A stretch of 64,000 nucleotides of DNA from Streptomyces jumonjinensis (GTDB lineage: Bacteria > Actinomycetota > Actinomycetes > Streptomycetales > Streptomycetaceae): the NCBI RefSeq assembly GCF_009600885.1, contig NZ_VCLA01000157.1, positions 25,760 to 89,759 of the forward strand. The letters run 5' to 3'. The notes beneath the pieces are model-generated. The model saw nothing but the letters and a program-made list of their open reading frames with translations, was not told the DNA's origin and searched no databases. Numbering within the stretch: the first letter of the stretch is position 1; every line of letters starts with the position of its first letter. The translations under genes were made by a program, and so were the position numbers. Below, in pieces: positions 25,794 through 33,735 of this stretch.

Positions 25794-26047
25794 AGACCGC
25801 CCGCCAGCCCAAGACGCCGGTCCAGCTCGCTGTCCAGCTCCCGCTCCTCGGCCGCGGTGGGGGCGTAGCCGTTCCACGCCGTCAGCGCGGCCCGGGCCTG
25901 CTCCGCGCGCTCGGCCCGCTCGGCCGGGGTGAGCAGAGTCTCGGCGAGCCGGGCGAGATAGGCGCGCAGCGACAGGCCCTCGGCTGCGGCGATCGCGGCG
26001 AGCCGGTCCTTGGCTTCCTCGGGGATACGGACATTGGCATCGGACAT
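25790..26047 (-). CDS. RHH-type antitoxin of the PIN pair
   Basis: 85 residues from ATG 26047, chosen because AAGGAG lies seven bases upstream. The first 45 residues (DANVRIPEEAKDRLAAIAAA, then SLRAYLARLAETLL) have the strand-helix-helix pattern of ribbon-helix-helix DNA-binding proteins. The remainder is the acidic toxin-binding tail. It overlaps the PIN gene and probably represses the operon from the palindrome immediately upstream. Confidence 0.78.
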   Translation of the reverse strand: MSDANVRIPEEAKDRLAAIAAAEGLSLRAYLARLAETLLTPAERAERAEQARAALTAWNGYAPTAAEERELDSELDRRLGLAGGL

Positions 26048-26072
26048 CAGTGTGCTCCTTCCCATCCCCCAA

Positions 26073-26107
26073 GGGTACGGGTACGTACCCGTACCCGTAT
26101 CCGTACC
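26073..26107. promoter_or_regulatory. Palindromic operator of the RHH/PIN operon
   Basis: A perfect 24-base palindrome made of GGGTAC units (arms 26073-26084 and 26085-26096) is followed by two further GTACCC-like units (to 26107). It lies 25 bases before the antitoxin start. Ribbon-helix-helix repressors usually bind tandem short palindromes like this. Confidence 0.65.
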
Positions 26108-26341
26108 CAGGACCTTGTGGGGGTTTCTTCAGGTCACACCCTTGTTGCATGGCTGAAACGAGTGCCATGCTGAGACCGCGGTGATCCTCCAGCCCTCAGA
26201 CGGAGGCCCCTCGCCCGTGTGCTGCCGCACGGGCCGCGCTGTCCCTCCCGGCCTCCCCACGGGAGGGCCGACGCCTGCACGGGTACTGGCCCGGCACACC
26301 GAGGGGGGCCGCCACCGCGATCATGTTCGTTCAGTGGAGGG

Positions 26342-26689
26342 GTGTTGGACAGCTACAGGATCGCCCGGGAGAACGAGCTGCCGCCGTGCTCGCGCTGCGG
26401 AGGCGAGATCATCATCGGTGCCGACGGGCCCGTCGACGGTGTTCCGGTGAGGCTGGAGCTGTGCCCGGTCTGCGACACGGACGCGCCCGCCGGCGGACGA
26501 CTGATCGCCTTCCTCGACGCCGGCGGCGGGCGGGACGCATCCCGGGTGGAGGAAGCCACACGGCTGATGTGGGCATGGCAGCGGGAGGCGATGGCGGCTC
26601 ACGGATTCCACTGGGTCCCCGGTGCCGGTGCCGCGGGAGCGGTGACTGCCCCGTCCCACACCGGCCCCCGCCCCCGCGGCCACGGCTGA
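26342..26689 (+). CDS. DUF6300-like zinc-ribbon protein
   Basis: 115 residues; GTG 26342 is assumed, though GGAGG lies very close and TTG 26345 may be used. Two CxxC pairs (PPCSRCGGEI and ELCPVCDTDA) form a probable zinc ribbon, followed by GGRLIAFLDAGGG and a short helical tail. The family is small and of unknown function, common in Streptomyces. A diverged fragment of the same gene recurs at 30585-30650. Confidence 0.65.
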   Translation: MLDSYRIARENELPPCSRCGGEIIIGADGPVDGVPVRLELCPVCDTDAPAGGRLIAFLDAGGGRDASRVEEATRLMWAWQREAMAAHGFHWVPGAGAAGAVTAPSHTGPRPRGHG

Positions 26690-26814
26690 CCCGGACGCGT
26701 GCGTTATCTAGGGGAACAAGGCACTTCACGCAGGTCAGGCGGCATGATCTGCTGTTAGGGAAGTAAGGCAAGTGCGACGTCTCAAGCGTCTCGGTCGAAA
26801 CGTTTCCAGAGCTC

Positions 26815-26850
26815 GTCCAGGAAGTGGTGCGACCGAACCACTTCCTGGAC
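26815..26850. repeat. 14-bp inverted repeat upstream of a hypothetical gene
   Basis: GTCCAGGAAGTGGT (26815-26828) and ACCACTTCCTGGAC (26837-26850) are exact reverse complements with an eight-base spacer, 43 bases before the next ATG. It could be an operator or a leader hairpin. Confidence 0.5.
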
Positions 26851-26892
26851 TCCCGTTCGGTGCATATCGCCCTCACGCTCGTTGTGCAGAGC

Positions 26893-27324
26893 ATGAGTAC
26901 AGGTGATGCCCGGACACTGGCGGAGAGCGTGCTGAGGGAGGAGTTCCGGCGGCGGCTGGTGGCGGATCCGAAGGAGGCGCTGGCCATGGTGGAAGAGCTG
27001 GTGCTCTCCCTGCACGTGGAGAGCCTGCATGCCACGGCACCCGCGCTTGGATCCGGGGTGACTTGGAGGGAGATCGGCCGAGCCCTGGCGCTGGTCGACG
27101 ACGCCGGGATTCTGCTCCGCCAGGCCGCCGCGCTGCTCCTGGGCTTGCCCGCAGCTGATCGTGCGGCGGAACACGAGATGGTCGCCCAGGCGCTCGCAGA
27201 GCACGGAGAGCAGGAGGAAGGCGAGACCGGGGAACTGCTCAGCAAGGCGAAGGGCCAGGAGCCGGATGTCTGGGCGGCTGCTGTTGATCGGTTCCGGCGC
27301 GGGGTGCGCGGTCAGGTGCTGTGA
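26893..27324 (+). CDS. Hypothetical helical protein
   Basis: 143 residues from ATG 26893 (the frame is open further upstream through the inverted repeat). Largely alpha-helical, with GVTWREIGRALALVDDAGIL, which resembles a helix-turn-helix recognition segment, and a Glu-rich C-terminus. No family is recognised. It stands alone, 290 bases before the next gene. Confidence 0.55.
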   Translation: MSTGDARTLAESVLREEFRRRLVADPKEALAMVEELVLSLHVESLHATAPALGSGVTWREIGRALALVDDAGILLRQAAALLLGLPAADRAAEHEMVAQALAEHGEQEEGETGELLSKAKGQEPDVWAAAVDRFRRGVRGQVL

Positions 27325-27615
27325 CGGGTCCTGCGCCACGAACATGCCGTACTTGCCTGAACACCGCTGATATCTGTAAGGCACGGGCTCCTGGCGGTAC
27401 TTGCCAGACATACACCTGACGCTCAAAATGCACCCGAGATAAGCGCCGAACCCGGGAAGTGCAAGGCCGCCTGTGGGTGGGTTTGGTCTACGGCCGCCGC
27501 TCCCGGCACAGAGACGTGAGTCGTAGCCCGGTGTGTGGTCTTCGGCCGGGAGCCCGTGGACACCCGCACGGCCGGCGGATGTCCCGCCTCCACGGGCCGG
27601 CCTCACCGGGTGGGC
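27325..27615. other. Intergenic, nothing recognised
   Basis: Roughly 290 bases of somewhat lower G+C content between convergent genes. No hairpin of note and no supported frame. Confidence 0.35.
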
Positions 27616-28101
27616 TCACCAGCCGGTGAGGTCCATGACCCGGGCGCAGTGCGGGTCGGTGTCGTCGACCGTCATGCGCTCCTCCTTGGCGATCAGGGAC
27701 GGCAGGGCCGCGATGAGGGCGGTGAGCGCGCCGGAGGTCCGTACGTCGGCGGCGACTGCTCCGTCAGCTTCCTCGGTGTCGAAGTACAGGCGCAGCCGGT
27801 TCTTGCCGTTGAGGAGGAAGCCGAGCAGGCGTGGTTCGGGCTGTTCTTCGCGGAAGGCCCGGGCGTGCAGGAAGGTGAGGGCTGTGTCTTCCGGTGTGGG
27901 ATCGGCCGGTTCGAGGCTCGTGAGTTCCACATGCACGAGGGTCATGCCCATGACGCTGCTGATGCTGCGGCTGGGGTGGATGTGGGTTCCGGTGTGGAGG
28001 GTGCGCAGGATTCCGGTGAGGGTGGAGGGCGGGAGGATGTCGTCTCCGTTATCCGTATGCAGGACCGGCATACGCCGGATCCGCGTGCAGAGGGCGTCCA
28101 T
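27616..28101 (-). CDS. Hypothetical protein divergent from radical SAM gene
   Basis: 161 residues from ATG 28101; an ATG ten codons later is possible. The middle (VMGMTLVHVELTSLEPADPT) and LGFLLNGKNRLRLYFDTEEA suggest a compact beta-rich domain. No catalytic motif is seen and I do not recognise the family. It shares a 51-base divergent upstream region with the radical SAM operon, so the two may be co-regulated. Confidence 0.6.
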   Translation of the reverse strand: MDALCTRIRRMPVLHTDNGDDILPPSTLTGILRTLHTGTHIHPSRSISSVMGMTLVHVELTSLEPADPTPEDTALTFLHARAFREEQPEPRLLGFLLNGKNRLRLYFDTEEADGAVAADVRTSGALTALIAALPSLIAKEERMTVDDTDPHCARVMDLTGW

Positions 28102-28152
28102 TATGGGGCCGGGAGCGTCCGATCGGCGGGTGTCCGGAGATGGAGCGTCAGT

Positions 28153-29553
28153 ATGGATCAGGAAATGGCCCGGAGGTCAGCTGTTCGTCTGGCCGGGGCC
28201 GGGGCCGTAGCAGTGGCCGTAAGCGACCAGCGCTTCCACGTCATCGTGCTGTCGAACTTCGCGAGGGGTTTCGACAAGTACGCGTTCGCTTACGGTAAGG
28301 CGGGGATTCCGGAGAGTACCTTCCCCGACCGGTTCCACCTGCTGACCCGTGCGGAGTTGGGAATCGGCATCGGCAAGGCGGGGCGGCTGCTGGACCGTCT
28401 GGCCATTCCGGGCGACCGGCTGCTGGTGCTGGAGACCATGGTGGACCCCGACAAGCTGGTGCCCAACGTGTCGACCGGCCTCGGCATGGAACTGCACGAG
28501 GCTCGCATCCGGTTGTCAGCAGTCCACGAGCTCGACCAGGTAGGCGACGAGTTCGCTCTGCGCCCGACAACCGTCGAGGACGCGATGGCGGCCTCCCTCT
28601 CCCTGCACGGATCGGCGCAGCGTCCCTACGCCGACACGCGACCGCGGACCGTTTCAGTTCTGCCGGTCGCCGTCGCCTGCCAGGCCCGGTGCGCTTTCTG
28701 CTTCTCCTCAGCGTCGATCTCCGCCGACCAGGCGCCGGCACCGGTCCCGTGGGACGCGATCGACTACTGGCTGGAGCGCGCCCGTGCGGCGGGCGCCGAG
28801 CGCGCAGTGATCACCGGCGGCGGAGAGCCCACCCTCATACCGGCCGACCAGCAGCTGCGCCTGGTGTCCGCCTGCTCGGCGATCTTTCCGAAGGTGGTCC
28901 TGATCACCAACGGACACAGGCTGGCGAAACAGGGGCACGCTGACCGGGCCGGCCACCTCGCGGCCCTGAGCGAGGCAGGCCTGAGCGTGCTGGCGGTCTC
29001 CCGGCATCATCATGACGACGACGCCAGCGAGCGGCTGATGATGCTGCGCACACCCGTGAGCTCTGTGATCGACACCTGGCGCGAGGACCGTGACCGCTGG
29101 CCGGGGCTGCGGATGAGGCTGATCTGCGTGCTCCAGCGCGGCGGCGTCGCCACCGCGGCCGATGTCGCCGACTACCTTTCCTGGGCCGCGGATTGCGGTG
29201 TTGAGGAGGTCTGCTTCAAGGAACTCTATGTGTCTACCAGCACGGAGTCGCTCTATTTCGACCGCGCCGCCAACGTCTGGAGCCGAGAGCGCCAGGTTCC
29301 GCTGTCCATCGTCACCGAGCTCGTCGAGCAGCGCGGCTTCGACCTGGCGAGCCGTCTGCCCTGGGGCGCGCCGGTCTACCACGGCAGCTGGGACGGACGG
29401 CCGATGCGGATCGCCGCGTACACCGAGCCCAGCCTGCTCTGGGAACGCACCAACGGGATCGCACGGAGCTGGAACGTCCTGGCCGACGGACGCTGCTACG
29501 CCTCCCTGGAAGACCGGGCCAGCGAGATCGTGCGGGAAGGTGCAGCCGTATGA
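28153..29553 (+). CDS. Radical SAM enzyme of unknown substrate
   Basis: 466 residues from ATG 28153. The first 165 residues are an additional domain (FHVIVLSNFARGFDKYAFAY) without a cluster motif. The radical SAM core follows with C176, C180 and C183 in the order CxxxCxxC (CQARCAFC), GGGEPT at about 222-227, and barrel strands after it. No SPASM cysteine cluster is evident at the C-terminus, but WNVLADGRCYASLEDRA there resembles the end of SPASM-like radical SAM proteins with one Cys. The enzyme cleaves SAM to make a 5'-deoxyadenosyl radical. The ATGA overlap with an aminotransferase gene implies a joint pathway. Confidence 0.8.
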   Translation: MDQEMARRSAVRLAGAGAVAVAVSDQRFHVIVLSNFARGFDKYAFAYGKAGIPESTFPDRFHLLTRAELGIGIGKAGRLLDRLAIPGDRLLVLETMVDPDKLVPNVSTGLGMELHEARIRLSAVHELDQVGDEFALRPTTVEDAMAASLSLHGSAQRPYADTRPRTVSVLPVAVACQARCAFCFSSASISADQAPAPVPWDAIDYWLERARAAGAERAVITGGGEPTLIPADQQLRLVSACSAIFPKVVLITNGHRLAKQGHADRAGHLAALSEAGLSVLAVSRHHHDDDASERLMMLRTPVSSVIDTWREDRDRWPGLRMRLICVLQRGGVATAADVADYLSWAADCGVEEVCFKELYVSTSTESLYFDRAANVWSRERQVPLSIVTELVEQRGFDLASRLPWGAPVYHGSWDGRPMRIAAYTEPSLLWERTNGIARSWNVLADGRCYASLEDRASEIVREGAAV

Positions 29554-30578
29554 GGTTCGAGGAGTTCCAGGAATTCCGGCAGCGCCAACTCAGTGCTTCC
29601 CCGTCGCTTCTGGACGCCGCCGAGACCAACGTGTACCGGGCGCTCGCTCCCATGCGGCCGGAACCGCCGTCCGACATGAGTTCCGACATGCGTACGGTGC
29701 ACCGGTGCGATCTCGCCCGTGCCTGGCTGCGGCACTACATGCTGCCGGAAGAGTGGTCCAGCCGGGCCATGGTCTGCCGGGGGGTCCGGCACGGGCTCAG
29801 CCTGGTGTTCCACTGGCTGCGCGCCGAGGGGGCGCGGCTGTGGCTGCCCAGCGACGTGTACCCGGTGTACTTCGAGCTGGCCCGCGCCGCGGGCCTGGCG
29901 CCCGCGTCCTACCCGACGCTACCGGCACCGGCCCTGCCGAGGTCGCCGGCGGACCACCGGCCCGACTACCTCCTGCTCGCCAACCCCAGCAGACCACTCG
30001 GCCGGTACTGGTCCGATGCCGAGTGCGCCGCGGTGATTTCGTGGCTGCGGGAATCACCACACCGCCGCCTGCTGATCGACAGCGTCTACGATCTGGGAGC
30101 CCCGTTCGCTCCCGGAACACGGCGATTGCTGGACACCGGTCGTGCAGTCCTGCTGCATTCGGTCACCAAGGGGTGGCTGTGGCCAAGAACGTTCGGCGTG
30201 GTCCTGCTGGGCCCGGCGCAAACCGAATTAGCTGAAGCGTTCCGGGCGGATCCGCCGACGTCGGCACAGCTGACGCTCGCCGACCGTCTGCTGACCGAGC
30301 ACACCGACGTGCCCCGGCAGGCCGCCGCCGCCCTGGCCGCACGGGCTGAGCGGCTGTTCGAACGGTTGCCGGACGACGTGCTCGGGGCGATTCCCACGGC
30401 GAGCCGGACGTGTCCCGGCAACTACTTCTTCCCGGTCGAAATCCCAGCCGAGACGCTCCAGCACGAGCACGCCGTGCTCGCCATGCCGGTCAGCGTGTTC
30501 GGGGAGAGCAACTGGTCCGGCTCCATCCTGACCAGCCTTGCAGACGCTTTCGGCCCGACACCGGCGGTGGCACGATGA
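29550..30578 (+). CDS. PLP-dependent aminotransferase, fold type I
   Basis: 342 residues, ATG overlapping the radical SAM stop. Class I/II aminotransferase landmarks are in order: NPSRPLG at 145-151 (PLP-facing Asn), IDSVYD with Asp177, and SVTKGW with Lys207 as the Schiff-base lysine, followed by GNYFFPVEI near the end. It is shorter than the usual 380-400 residues, mainly at the N-terminus. Substrate is unknown. Coupling to the radical SAM protein suggests that it transaminates or decarboxylates the same small molecule or peptide residue. Confidence 0.8.
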   Translation: MRFEEFQEFRQRQLSASPSLLDAAETNVYRALAPMRPEPPSDMSSDMRTVHRCDLARAWLRHYMLPEEWSSRAMVCRGVRHGLSLVFHWLRAEGARLWLPSDVYPVYFELARAAGLAPASYPTLPAPALPRSPADHRPDYLLLANPSRPLGRYWSDAECAAVISWLRESPHRRLLIDSVYDLGAPFAPGTRRLLDTGRAVLLHSVTKGWLWPRTFGVVLLGPAQTELAEAFRADPPTSAQLTLADRLLTEHTDVPRQAAAALAARAERLFERLPDDVLGAIPTASRTCPGNYFFPVEIPAETLQHEHAVLAMPVSVFGESNWSGSILTSLADAFGPTPAVAR

Positions 30579-30584
30579 CACCAC

Positions 30585-30650
30585 TGAATCGGCGCGGACG
30601 GGCCCGTCGGCCGTCATGGCGTTCCGGTGAGGCTGGAGCTGTGCAGAAGG
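30585..30650 (+). pseudogene. Fragment of a second DUF6300-like gene
   Basis: GACGGGCCCGTCG and a 24-base block (30621-30644) match 26423-26435 and 26441-26464 inside the DUF6300-like gene, with six extra bases between the blocks. Reading gives IGADGPVGRHGVPVRLELC. It begins seven bases after the aminotransferase stop and loses similarity after the Cys codon. Confidence 0.6.
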
Positions 30651-30799
30651 TGTCGTCCTGGCGATGGTGTCGGAAGGCGTCCAGCTCGATCGCCTCCTCC
30701 GAGTCCGCGTTCCCCAAGACCGCCGTCTGAATCTGCCGCCTGTCCCCCCCTGCTGACGCCCCTCTCTGCCCGACTCGCCTTGCTGTTCGCCTGCCGACT

Positions 30800-31245
30800 G
30801 TCCGGTGTGACCGTCAGGAGGCTGCGGACAGCCAGTGCGACGGGGCCGGGGTTTCCCACGCCGCTTGTAGGCAAGCGCAGCCCGGACTCTGGCTTCCAAC
30901 GCCTCCTCCGGTTCCTGGTTGCGCAGTAGTGCCTGGACCTGGCTTTCGTCGGCGGCGCGGACACGGGTGTCCATCTCGCTGTCGCGCGTGGTGACGGCGA
31001 ACTCCTGCTCCGCCGGGGCGAAGCGGGAGAGGGCGTCGACTTCCCGGAGCAGCCCCTGCGCGGTGACCTAAGGCCGGTGCTCTGCAAGATGCCGGAGACG
31101 ACGTCGTACTGCATGAGGAGGGAGCGGCGGGCGCATGCGAGCTGGTCCGGTGTCAGGTGCGCGAGGTGTCCGGCGACCTCGGCTATCCGGGTGCATCGAC
31201 CGCCGCCGGACACCCCGGGGACCGGGGACTCCGGCGCCCCGCGGA
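30800..31245 (-). pseudogene. Frameshifted hypothetical gene
   Basis: One frame reads AEVAGHLAHLTPDQLACARR and SLLMQYDVVSGILQSTGL (about 31190-31070). A second frame, starting one base off near 31068, reads VTAQGLLREVDALSRFAPAE and VRAADESQVQALLRNQEPEE. Both are coherent helical protein sequence, so a single gene with a frameshift is likely. The family is not recognised. The downstream part dissolves into low complexity. Confidence 0.5.
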
Positions 31246-31283
31246 GCGCCTGCGACCACGCACGGCAGCAGTGGGATAGAACC

Positions 31284-31326
31284 TGTGGCACCCCTACCAC
31301 AGATAGGGCATGGTAGGGGTGCCACA
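31284..31326. repeat. 16-bp perfect inverted repeat
   Basis: TGTGGCACCCCTACCA (31284-31299) and its exact complement (31311-31326) flank 11 bases, between a minus-strand pseudogene and a plus-strand gene starting at 31377. It may be an operator or a plasmid-type control site. Confidence 0.55.
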
Positions 31327-31376
31327 GTGACTGTTTCGGGGCGGCCGACACCCCCAACACCACCCAGGAGCACGCC

Positions 31377-31982
31377 ATGCGGGCACTCACCGGCACCGAC
31401 ATCATCAACTTCGACATCAGCTACGCCGACATCCTCGCCCTCACCACGGCCGGGCGGTACGTCTACCTCAACGCCGACGACGTCCCCGGCCGCTCCGACG
31501 CCTACACCCACACCACCACCACCACCGACGGCGCCGACGTCCAGATCCTTCTGGACCGCACCACCCTCACCGACGGCGAATGGTTCCCGGACGCTCTCGA
31601 CGACAGCGGCGCCCTCATCCCCTCCGTCGCCGACGAGATGGCCGCCATCATCACCGGCGACGGCATCCTCCCCGGCCGCATCCGCAAGGCCGCCGCGGCC
31701 ACCGAGGCGTGGGAGAGGGCCATGGACCCGGTGCACGGTCTCGCCGCGGTGCGCGCCGCAGCCGTCCGCGAGGTGGCCATCTACGCCGGAACCCAGTCGG
31801 AGGCCGCCCGGCTCCTCAACATGGACCCGTCCACCGTCAACAAGCTGGTCCGCGAGGACGCCCTGCCCGAGGGATGGGCGCACATCGGTGTGATCATCGA
31901 CGCCGACGACGAGACCGTGGTGGTGGACCTGGACGACGGTCACCGGCAGGAACTGCCCAGGGACGAAGTCACCGCCATTTGA
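31377..31982 (+). CDS. Hypothetical protein with HTH-like segment
   Basis: 201 residues from ATG with AGGAG eight bases upstream. Residues 125-160 (AVREVAIYAGTQSEAARLLN, MDPSTVNKLVRED) form a convincing helix-turn-helix. The N-terminal half has INFDISYADILALTTAGRYV and a Thr-rich turn. The C-terminus ends in an acidic beta hairpin. It may be a DNA-binding regulator acting on the inverted repeat just upstream; this is inferred from position. Confidence 0.6.
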   Translation: MRALTGTDIINFDISYADILALTTAGRYVYLNADDVPGRSDAYTHTTTTTDGADVQILLDRTTLTDGEWFPDALDDSGALIPSVADEMAAIITGDGILPGRIRKAAAATEAWERAMDPVHGLAAVRAAAVREVAIYAGTQSEAARLLNMDPSTVNKLVREDALPEGWAHIGVIIDADDETVVVDLDDGHRQELPRDEVTAI

Positions 31983-32271
31983 CCCTGCCGCCAGCCAGGC
32001 CGGTTCGACCGTCAGCACCCGGACCCCCGCAGGAGTACGTGGCTCTGAACTGGCGAGTCCCCCTGGAAAGGCGAGCGCCTGGCGCAGTCACAGCCGGGAC
32101 GGAAGACGCGGGCGTCACACCGTCCTCGCCTTTCATCCGGGCCGGTCGGCATGCCGCTCATCCGCTCCCCGCATGACGCCACGCGCTGGGCGCCACGCCG
32201 GGCACGAGCCACGGCGATCACCACCCTCGCCGGGCCCGCAGCGCGAGAACCACCGTGCTCGACGCTCTACG
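31983..32271. other. Intergenic, nothing recognised
   Basis: About 290 bases between convergent genes with no supported frame or strong hairpin. Confidence 0.35.
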
Positions 32272-32733
32272 TCAGCAGGCCGTGGTCGGCGACGACCGCC
32301 AGGAACTCCTTCGTCTGCACCACCGGCGTCCCGCGCAACGTCGGACCTGCCTGCGGCGAACGTCCAGAGCCGAGTACCTCGCGGACACGCGCTCGACTGC
32401 GGCCCGCATCTGCCGCTGTCGGTGTTCCTCCACAACCTGTGCGTACGGCTCCGGAATCTCACGCCTGTCGTGGATGCCGATGAGCGCCACCGCTCGCTCC
32501 TGGCTGCCGCCGAACCCGTACGTGCCGAACTTCCAGCCCAGCTCACGCGCCGCCTTGCGCAGCGCGGCCCGGATCAAGTCCAGACCACCCAGCTGCTCGG
32601 CCGTCTCGCTCGGCACGTGTACCTGGAGCGTCCCGCCGTACCCGCCGGCGCCTTCGGGCCCACTGCGTTCCAGAAGCGGCACCAGCGCCTTCGCCAGCGC
32701 CACACACCGTTCGTTCTTCGCGTGCGACACCAT
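32272..32733 (-). CDS. Hypothetical protein, C-terminus possibly altered
   Basis: 153 residues from ATG 32733. The first 115 residues are well-formed (AKALVPLLERSGPEGAGGYG, GTLQVHVPSETAEQLGGLDL). The last 35 become an Arg/Ser-rich run typical of reading in a wrong frame, so a late frameshift is likely. No family is recognised. It lies in a stretch of broken genes. Confidence 0.5.
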   Translation of the reverse strand: MVSHAKNERCVALAKALVPLLERSGPEGAGGYGGTLQVHVPSETAEQLGGLDLIRAALRKAARELGWKFGTYGFGGSQERAVALIGIHDRREIPEPYAQVVEEHRQRQMRAAVERVSARYSALDVRRRQVRRCAGRRWCRRRSSWRSSPTTAC

Positions 32734-32805
32734 GGCGGCGAACCTACCGGTAACGGACGGCCCGGTTCTCCGTGATCAAGTGCCTAGCGCCGTCGGCTGC
32801 CCTGG

Positions 32806-32885
32806 TCAGGCGTCCGGCCGCAGGTCGGGTGCCTCGACGCCCGGGTACAGATCCCTGTACTGATCCAGGTGTTCGGTGTAGTAGG
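32806..32885 (-). pseudogene. C-terminal gene fragment
   Basis: The frame ends YYTEHLDQYRDLYPGVEAPD LRPDA before a stop at 32806. That is protein-like, while the sequence upstream in the same frame (above about 32885) is the antisense of the HEPN-like fragment. It looks like the 3' stub of a lost gene. Confidence 0.4.
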
Positions 32886-32889
32886 CGCG

Positions 32890-33468
32890 GCCGCGTGCTC
32901 GGACCGGCCGACCAGGCCCGCCAGCTCCTGGACCGGATGACCGCCCGGTCGGAGTTCCTGCGCAACCGGCGCCGCGGCGTCGTACCACTGCCGCAGATCT
33001 GGGTCGCCGGACACGAGACCCCCGTCCCGCTCGAACCCCCGGCACGCGGTGTCGACGTCCTCTCCCTCGTCTACGAGGGTCACCTCTACAAAGTCGACGT
33101 CCGCGGACGCGTCGACGACGCCCTCGAACTCGCCGCCGTCAGCAACCGGGGAGCCCTCGCCCCCGCCGTGGCCGGCGGCTGGGCAGCCGTCGAATCCCTC
33201 CTCGTCCACCCCGGACGACCCCAAGGGCGACGGAGAACGGTCCGGGAAAGCCATCGCCGCCTGCACGAACAACCGGGAACGTGCCCGCCTGGTCGCCGCC
33301 GCCCTCCGCGACCACGGCCCAGAAGCCCTCGCGCTGAAGTACACCGACACCGCCGCGGCCCAGCGGATGACCGCCCTCGTCAACGAACCCCGCAAGCAAC
33401 TCGACGAGGTCAACAAGGCATTCCGCATCGGCATGCGGCGCCTCTACCGCACCCGCAACATTGGCTGA
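32890..33468 (+). pseudogene. HEPN-like protein fragment, frameshifted and truncated
   Basis: The first frame reads ADQARQLLDRMTARSEFLRN, VVPLPQIWVAGHETPVPLEP and GVDVLSLVYEGHLYKVDVRG up to GGWAAVESLL. The other frame, from about 33210, reads TPDDPKGDGERSGKAIAACT and ends VNKAFRIGMRRLYRTRNIG. The RNI at the end is where HEPN-type RNases continue into their RNxxxH motif, but here the frame stops. Loss of the catalytic His region and the frameshift make it non-functional. Related full-length proteins occur in Streptomyces. Confidence 0.5.
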
Positions 33469-33648
33469 CGCCCGGTAGAGCGCGAACTGCTCGTCGGCCC
33501 ATGCCAGACGGACCGAGGCGTCCTCCGGCGCATGTACCTCGGGCGGAACGGCCCGGCTGAGGGCAGGGAAGAACCCGGACATCGCGGCCGGGGCAGGCGA
33601 CTGGGAGACTGCGTGCAGCAGGCCCCGCTCGTGGATGCTCAGCTCCAT
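33469..33648 (-). pseudogene. N-terminal gene fragment
   Basis: From ATG 33648 the frame reads MELSIHERGLLHAVSQSPAP, then LSRAVPPEVHAPEDASVRLA and WADEQFALYRAS, a coherent protein start. At about 33465 it runs into the antisense of the HEPN-like fragment and loses sense. The family is unrecognised; it is a truncated 5' stub. Confidence 0.45.
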
Positions 33649-33735
33649 CGCGTCAGCGTAGAGGCCCCGAGCGCCCGTGTGGTGGAGTTCGCCGCGCACG
33701 CGGTACGGATGGTGCGGGCGGGCGTTGATCACCGT

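Noticed and set aside
26782-27606. 274-residue minus-strand frame
   Set aside because: Overlaps the better plus-strand gene at 26893; composition uneven and no recognisable domain.
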